Shown here: positions 33,280 to 37,034 of the stretch, one piece after another | How the letters are laid out: the number at the start of each line of letters is the position of its first letter | Numbering within the stretch: position 1 is the first letter of the stretch | Assembly (NCBI GenBank): GCA_964595565.1 | Contig: CAZQQX010000018.1 | Span: 1-37,034, forward strand | Length of the DNA: 37,034 nt | Direction of reading: 5' to 3' | From: JAQVEM01 sp964595565 | GTDB taxonomy: Bacteria > Actinomycetota > Humimicrobiia > Humimicrobiales > Humimicrobiaceae | Notes under the pieces: model-generated | The model's input: only the letters and a program-made list of their open reading frames with translations | Told to the model about the DNA's origin: nothing | The model's database searches: none | Made by a program: the position numbers and the translations under genes

Positions 33280-34362
33280 TTAAAAAATTGATTTTACAAG
33301 ATTTGACATTTCTGATTGTAAATTCAGTATGTTAAAAGATTCCCTGCCATTTAATATTGCCTCCCTGCTTTCTTCAGGGATTAAAGATATCCTGTCATAT
33401 ACCGGTATGCCAGTTATATTATTAAACTCATCCATATATGTTTTATCGCCTGTGCTAACCTTATTAAAAATAATTCCTTTTTTCTGCCTTTCGGGGAGGA
33501 ATTTCTTAAAATTACTTACTCTGGGCACAAGTTTTATGTCCGGAGATAATACCATAATTGACGCATTTGAAAGGTTTAACATTTCCAGTGAAATATTATC
33601 ATAACGGAATGGTATATCAGCTATAATCAGGCCATATTTATTTCTTGCTGAATAAACTATGCTGTCCAGCATATCAATATTAAATTTATCACTCTGATAT
33701 ATAGAAAGAGGCGGCTGGAGTATATCTATTTTATTATCACCATCAAGGCTTATCACAGAACTATCAAAACAATCTCTGCCATCTGTAATTTTTTCAATAA
33801 AGACGCTTAAATTTGGTGACAGATTTAAATCCAGATTTATAGTTAAGTCTGACGGTCCCTCACAGAAGTTTAAATCTACAATTAATATTCTATCTTCAAT
33901 AATTTTCCTGACATACCAGGCAAAATTAAAGACTATACTTGTTTTGCCCACTCCTCCCTGAATAGAGTAAAATGAAATTACCTGCTGGCCTATTAACTTA
34001 TAATTGTTTCCTTTTTCCTCATCCACACTGGAGTTTAAATTATCGACGGCACGTAAAACTCTTTTAATATCACCGGTGCTCCTTATACCACCAAGGTATA
34101 TTTCCCTGAAAAGATTGTTCCTTCTTTCTTCCGGACCAATAATTAACAATTCGCTGCGGGTATTATTACGGATATACTCTGCTATTTCTCCATAGTTCTT
34201 TAATTCCGCTGATAATATAATATATTCCGGCATATATTCTTCTAAATAGTGTTTAAAAAAGTTTATATTATTGAGAACTACCAGATTGTGGTTTTCTAAA
34301 TTTATTGATGATACATCTTTTGATATTTTTTTATCCGGAGTTATAACCAGTATTATTTTCAT
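33280..34362 (-). CDS. CpaE/MinD-like P-loop ATPase
   Basis: A 360-residue protein with an N-terminal receiver-like region (about 1-105) and a C-terminal ParA/MinD-type ATPase, the layout of CpaE/TadZ, which places Tad-type pili or secretion machines at a pole. The P-loop at 134-142 is IQGGVGKTS: the lysine K140 is kept, but the first, signature lysine of deviant Walker A (KGGVGKT) is replaced by Gln135. Walker A' (ILIVDLNFCEG) and the later IIADIPFRY strand are present, though ADIP replaces the usual DxP/DTP form. ATP-dependent dimer activation may therefore be altered or lost. No Tad pilus genes (cpaF, tadB/C) are in the window. It is the first gene after a strong promoter, with a 140-base leader and no clear ribosome site. 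Confidence 0.82.
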   Translation of the reverse strand: MKIILVITPDKKISKDVSSINLENHNLVVLNNINFFKHYLEEYMPEYIILSAELKNYGEIAEYIRNNTRSELLIIGPEERRNNLFREIYLGGIRSTGDIKRVLRAVDNLNSSVDEEKGNNYKLIGQQVISFYSIQGGVGKTSIVFNFAWYVRKIIEDRILIVDLNFCEGPSDLTINLDLNLSPNLSVFIEKITDGRDCFDSSVISLDGDNKIDILQPPLSIYQSDKFNIDMLDSIVYSARNKYGLIIADIPFRYDNISLEMLNLSNASIMVLSPDIKLVPRVSNFKKFLPERQKKGIIFNKVSTGDKTYMDEFNNITGIPVYDRISLIPEESREAILNGRESFNILNLQSEMSNLVKSIF

Positions 34363-34510
34363 TTTATTTTTTTATATATTAAAAATTAAGCAATAACCAC
34401 TTTATCTACCCGGATTTCTTTTCTCTTCCGAACAATTCTCACCTGCGATAAGAATATTATAAAAATATCACAGAATAATAATACAAGATTTATAATATAT
34501 TCATAAATAT

Positions 34511-34539
34511 ATAATAGAATTATAAAATTCAATTGTCAA
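34511..34539 (-). promoter_or_regulatory. strong promoter of the CpaE-HTH-HD-GYP operon
   Basis: On the minus strand: consensus TTGACA (34534-34539), a 17-base spacer, TATTAT (34511-34516). Six genes follow on the same strand with small gaps down to 30704. Confidence 0.65.
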
Positions 34540-34772
34540 CTGATTATTATGGTTAAATAAGGTTAATAACAGCTGATTCGGGATTTTTAAGCAAAAAATT
34601 TTCCCTCATTATTTTCTTATGAAATGCAGGAACAAATGTACAGATTAGATAGTCTTATTTGATTAAAGATGCATCCGGCTGATAGGTATTTTTTAATGCG
34701 TAATCTCTTAAATAGTGCAATAACTGATTAATTAAGTAATTATTTTAATAGTCCACTGAGTGTTGAATTTAT
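34540..34772. other. AT-rich intergenic region
   Basis: Lies between the operon promoter and the DUF167 gene. I see no gene with a ribosome site and no clear terminator for the proC-divIVA-DUF167 operon. An 18-codon minus-strand frame starting MRENFLLKN has no Shine-Dalgarno. Confidence 0.3.
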
Positions 34773-35042
34773 TTAGCCTGAAAGAAGCATTGAAGTTAAA
34801 TCTAAATCTTTATCGTGCTTTATGCTGACTTCTTTATAGATTGATTTTTCACCATCAATAATCCTTATATTTTTCCTGGGCACACCTGTTTTAATTGAGA
34901 TAAGATTTATGAGTTCTTTATTGGCCCTGCCTTTTTCCGGAATAGAATTTAACTTAATTTTTATCCTGTTTCTATAAACTCCATATACTCCACTTACGGC
35001 AGAATTGGGTTTTACAATTAACTTGATGTTTTCAATCTTCAT
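34773..35042 (-). CDS. DUF167 / YggU family protein
   Basis: An 89-residue member of the UPF0235/DUF167 family, small alpha/beta proteins of unknown function that commonly follow yggT. Visible family features are VKPNSAVSGVYG, the central IKIKLNSIPEKGRANKELINLIS (PxxGxAN core) and the VPRKNIRIIDGEKS segment. I prefer the ATG at 35042, which overlaps the divIVA stop by 11 bases; an ATG at 35060 adds six residues. It is the last gene of the proC operon. Confidence 0.88.
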   Translation of the reverse strand: MKIENIKLIVKPNSAVSGVYGVYRNRIKIKLNSIPEKGRANKELINLISIKTGVPRKNIRIIDGEKSIYKEVSIKHDKDLDLTSMLLSG

Positions 35043-35886
35043 CAGTTTTAAAGAAATCATTGATTATATCGGGATTTGCTATATCAATTTTCTTCTTCAT
35101 CCTTTTGGGCTGATAATTATCATCAATTTCTTCAATTTCCTCCGAATCACCGTGAACTCCTATTTTCCCCTCACTCTCCTGCCCTGCGTCTTCTTCTTCA
35201 CCTTCTTTTTCTTCTTCTTCTGGATTATCTAATTCAGGATTTTCTTTCTGACTTTCTTCCGATCCTTCCTTTTCTTCTGATTTTTCTTCACTTTTAAAAA
35301 CTTCAAACTCATCCTCTGACTCCGGCGAATATATTATATCTTTATCTTTTTTATTCTCTCCGGCAGTTTCCTCGCTTATTTCTTCTACAAAATCAGGGCT
35401 TTTTTCCTCTTTTATCCCTGATATATCAGAGAACTTACTTTCTTCTAATTTCGAGGTAGATTCTTTAAAATTATCCACAATTCCGGTAATTTTCTCTCTG
35501 AAGTTTTCATACTCGCTGTCCAATCTCTTAATTTCTTCCTCCAACTTCAGCTTCCTGGCCAGCAGCTCTTTATAGTATTGCTCTTCTTCAACTACTTTTG
35601 TTTTTATAATTTCCTCTGCTTCCTGTTGTGCTTTTCTCTTTATATCTTCAGCAACCCTGTGAGCTGATACAAGCGCATCCTGTATAACTTTCTTCATTTC
35701 TGAAGATTCTTTATCCCCCTCATACTTAAACCTTTCCATATTATCCATAAGTTCACGGTTATTTTTCTGCAACCTATCAAATTCTACTGCAAGAATATCT
35801 AAAAATTTATCAACTTCCTCGGGCTTATAACCCTTAAATACAACGTGAAATTCTTTTTTCTGTATACTTTCTGAATTTATATTCAT
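35032..35886 (-). CDS. DivIVA domain protein with acidic tail
   Basis: A 284-residue DivIVA-family protein, a coiled-coil scaffold that marks curved membrane at septa and poles in monoderm bacteria. The N-terminal lipid-binding domain is seen as KEFHVVFKGYKPEEVDKFLD (11-30), followed by coiled coil to about 150. The second half is unusual for its strongly acidic Glu/Ser/Lys composition (about 165-255, low complexity), ending in a basic patch KRMKKKIDIANPD. It has an AGGAGG ribosome site. It lies between yggT and DUF167, as in the division-associated clusters of Gram-positive bacteria. Confidence 0.92.
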   Translation of the reverse strand: MNINSESIQKKEFHVVFKGYKPEEVDKFLDILAVEFDRLQKNNRELMDNMERFKYEGDKESSEMKKVIQDALVSAHRVAEDIKRKAQQEAEEIIKTKVVEEEQYYKELLARKLKLEEEIKRLDSEYENFREKITGIVDNFKESTSKLEESKFSDISGIKEEKSPDFVEEISEETAGENKKDKDIIYSPESEDEFEVFKSEEKSEEKEGSEESQKENPELDNPEEEEKEGEEEDAGQESEGKIGVHGDSEEIEEIDDNYQPKRMKKKIDIANPDIINDFFKTDED

Positions 35887-35908
35887 AATTGCCTCCTGAT
35901 TTTTTTAA

Positions 35909-36193
35909 CTACATAAATCTAACTCTTATATATTGTAACAAAATTATCAATAATTCAATCACTATAATTGCTACAATGTATGAGAGGTCTATATAAACCC
36001 TTCCTGTCCTTACCAGCGGTATAATTTTCCTAAATATTATTAAAAATGGTTCCGTTATGTCAAACAAAAATTTATTTACTCTACTCCATAAACCAGTTAG
36101 ATTTAACCTCAGCCAGGATATAATAACTCTAATAATTATTAGACCAATATATACCCTCAGGAAAAAAATAACTATTTCAATAAAAAATCCCAT
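35909..36193 (-). CDS. YggT family membrane protein
   Basis: A 94-residue YggT/YlmG protein, with two transmembrane helices flanking the motif IIRVIISWLRLNL and FLFDITEPFLIIFRKIIP. YlmG relatives act near the division site and in chloroplast cofactor assembly; the role in bacteria is poorly defined. The ATG follows the proC stop without a gap (TAAATG), so translation is coupled. Its neighbours proC and divIVA are the customary ones. Confidence 0.92.
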   Translation of the reverse strand: MGFFIEIVIFFLRVYIGLIIIRVIISWLRLNLTGLWSRVNKFLFDITEPFLIIFRKIIPLVRTGRVYIDLSYIVAIIVIELLIILLQYIRVRFM

Positions 36194-37024
36194 TTATCTA
36201 TCCCGGTCAAGAAATCCCTGTAATTCATATGCTCTTTTTTTTGCACTTTCTACCGCTTTTTTTATTATTTCACCCATCCTTTCGCTCTCAAATTTTTTTA
36301 ACGCCATTTCAGTAGTTCCACCGGGAGACGCAACTTTTTTAATTAAGCTATCCGGTTCATTTCCCGACTTTCTCAAAGTTATCCCTGCTCCAATCATTGT
36401 ATCTATTACCAGCTTTCTTGAAGTTTCCGGTTCAAGCCCATTCTCAATTCCGGCTTCTATAAGGTATTTGCAAAAAAGAAAAAAATAAGCCGGTCCGCTG
36501 CCACTCAGTGCAGTTACAGCATTCTGGTCCTTCTCATCTACCAGTACATAATTCCCGACACTTTTTATCAATTTTTTTGCAAACAATAGATCTTTATTTT
36601 TTGTAAACTTTCCATTGCTTACCGCGGCAATACCCGTGCCATATAATGCAGGGGCATTGGGCATTATCCTCACCACAGAAGAATGTGGACCAAGTATTTT
36701 CTCTATATAAAAAGTTGGTATTCCTGCCACAATACTTATAATTGAATTCTTTTTATAGTTAAAGTTAATCTTAACCTCTTCCAGTACAGACTTTAGGTCC
36801 TGTGGTTTAACTGCCATCAATATATTCTTTGTCTGTCTGACAAGTCCGGGAATATCATCAGCAGCAGTTACTTTATAGTTATCAACGATATACTTTTTAC
36901 GAGAAGAATTCTTATCATAGAATATTACCCGGTTTTCTTTTAAGAAACAACCGCCCAGTGTTCCCCTGAGTATTGCCTCTCCCATATTTCCACAACCTAT
37001 TATCCCCAGCTCATAACCTTCCAA
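36194..37024 (-). CDS. proC: pyrroline-5-carboxylate reductase
   Basis: Reduces 1-pyrroline-5-carboxylate to proline with NAD(P)H. The 276-residue length is complete. The Rossmann motif is LGIIGCGNMGEAILRG (6-21), MAVKPQDLKSVL is near 90, RIMPNAPALYGTG near 140, and the C-terminal dimer domain has the signature ALSGSGPAYFFLFCKYLIEAGIENGL. The start is a TTG at 37024, supported by AGGAG in the last bases of the window. It is the first visible gene of the proC-yggT-divIVA-DUF167 operon, which may extend beyond the window. Confidence 0.95.
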   Translation of the reverse strand: MEGYELGIIGCGNMGEAILRGTLGGCFLKENRVIFYDKNSSRKKYIVDNYKVTAADDIPGLVRQTKNILMAVKPQDLKSVLEEVKINFNYKKNSIISIVAGIPTFYIEKILGPHSSVVRIMPNAPALYGTGIAAVSNGKFTKNKDLLFAKKLIKSVGNYVLVDEKDQNAVTALSGSGPAYFFLFCKYLIEAGIENGLEPETSRKLVIDTMIGAGITLRKSGNEPDSLIKKVASPGGTTEMALKKFESERMGEIIKKAVESAKKRAYELQGFLDRDR

Positions 37025-37034
37025 AAATACTCCT

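Noticed and set aside
34560..34640. 18-codon minus-strand frame starting MRENFLLKN
   Set aside because: No Shine-Dalgarno, lies upstream of the mapped promoter-like sequence, and is short enough to be chance.
1..37034. CRISPR arrays, insertion sequences, phage or transposase genes
   Set aside because: No regular direct repeats with spacers and no transposase or integrase-like protein were seen. The excisionase-like HTH protein sits in a non-phage operon.

Overview
The window is 37 kb of low-G+C bacterial DNA from what looks like a Gram-positive-type (monoderm) anaerobe. DivIVA, YggT, AmaP/Asp23-type envelope proteins and lipoproteins support this. The best lineage clue is a tandem pair of 1,050-1,085-residue proteins, each with a UvrD-type motor and a C-terminal RecB-type nuclease. 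That is the architecture of AdnA/AdnB, known from mycobacteria and other Actinomycetota, so an AT-rich, deep-branching relative of that phylum is a reasonable guess. This is inference; no rRNA or marker comparison could be run.

Left part (1-13 kb). After a secreted beta-sandwich protein, a YjbQ-family protein and an FmdE-like protein comes a long minus-strand biosynthetic operon: ilvB, ilvN, a class V aminotransferase, serA, leuA, leuC, leuD, cimA. It makes acetolactate, serine precursors, the leucine precursors and, through citramalate, the isoleucine precursor 2-oxobutyrate. LeuCD can serve both LeuA and CimA. ilvC, ilvD and leuB are not in the window. Upstream of ilvB is a 55-codon reading frame whose C-terminus is almost all Val/Ile/Leu, followed by two mutually exclusive hairpins. 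It may be an attenuator leader or a small membrane protein.

Middle (13-25 kb). A trypsin-like lipoprotein protease diverges from an unusual fusion of an IscU/NifU-like scaffold domain, lacking two of the three cluster cysteines, to the tRNA 2-thiouridylase MnmA. Next is a strongly promoted, structured and terminated RNA of about 175 nt that I cannot assign to a family, then ilvE. On the minus strand are the AdnAB-like helicase-nucleases, preceded by an overlooked 50-residue gene and, further upstream, a tRNA-Gly(CCC) and amaP.

Right part (25-37 kb). A lipid kinase, an orphan amino-acid-type ABC binding lipoprotein, and a plus-strand run of DegV, 5-formyl-THF cyclo-ligase and a family 2 glycosyltransferase. 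These face a compact minus-strand operon: a CpaE/MinD-like ATPase with a non-canonical Walker A, a double helix-turn-helix protein, two small membrane or hydrophobic peptides, an HD-GYP protein and a SpoIIM-like membrane protein. A good promoter lies ahead of it. The window ends with proC, yggT, divIVA and a DUF167 gene, the familiar cluster found downstream of division genes.

The most novel elements are the degenerate NifU-MnmA fusion, the unassigned RNA beside it, the branched-chain-rich leader ORF, the small protein of the AdnAB operon, and the CpaE-HTH-peptide-HD-GYP cassette.
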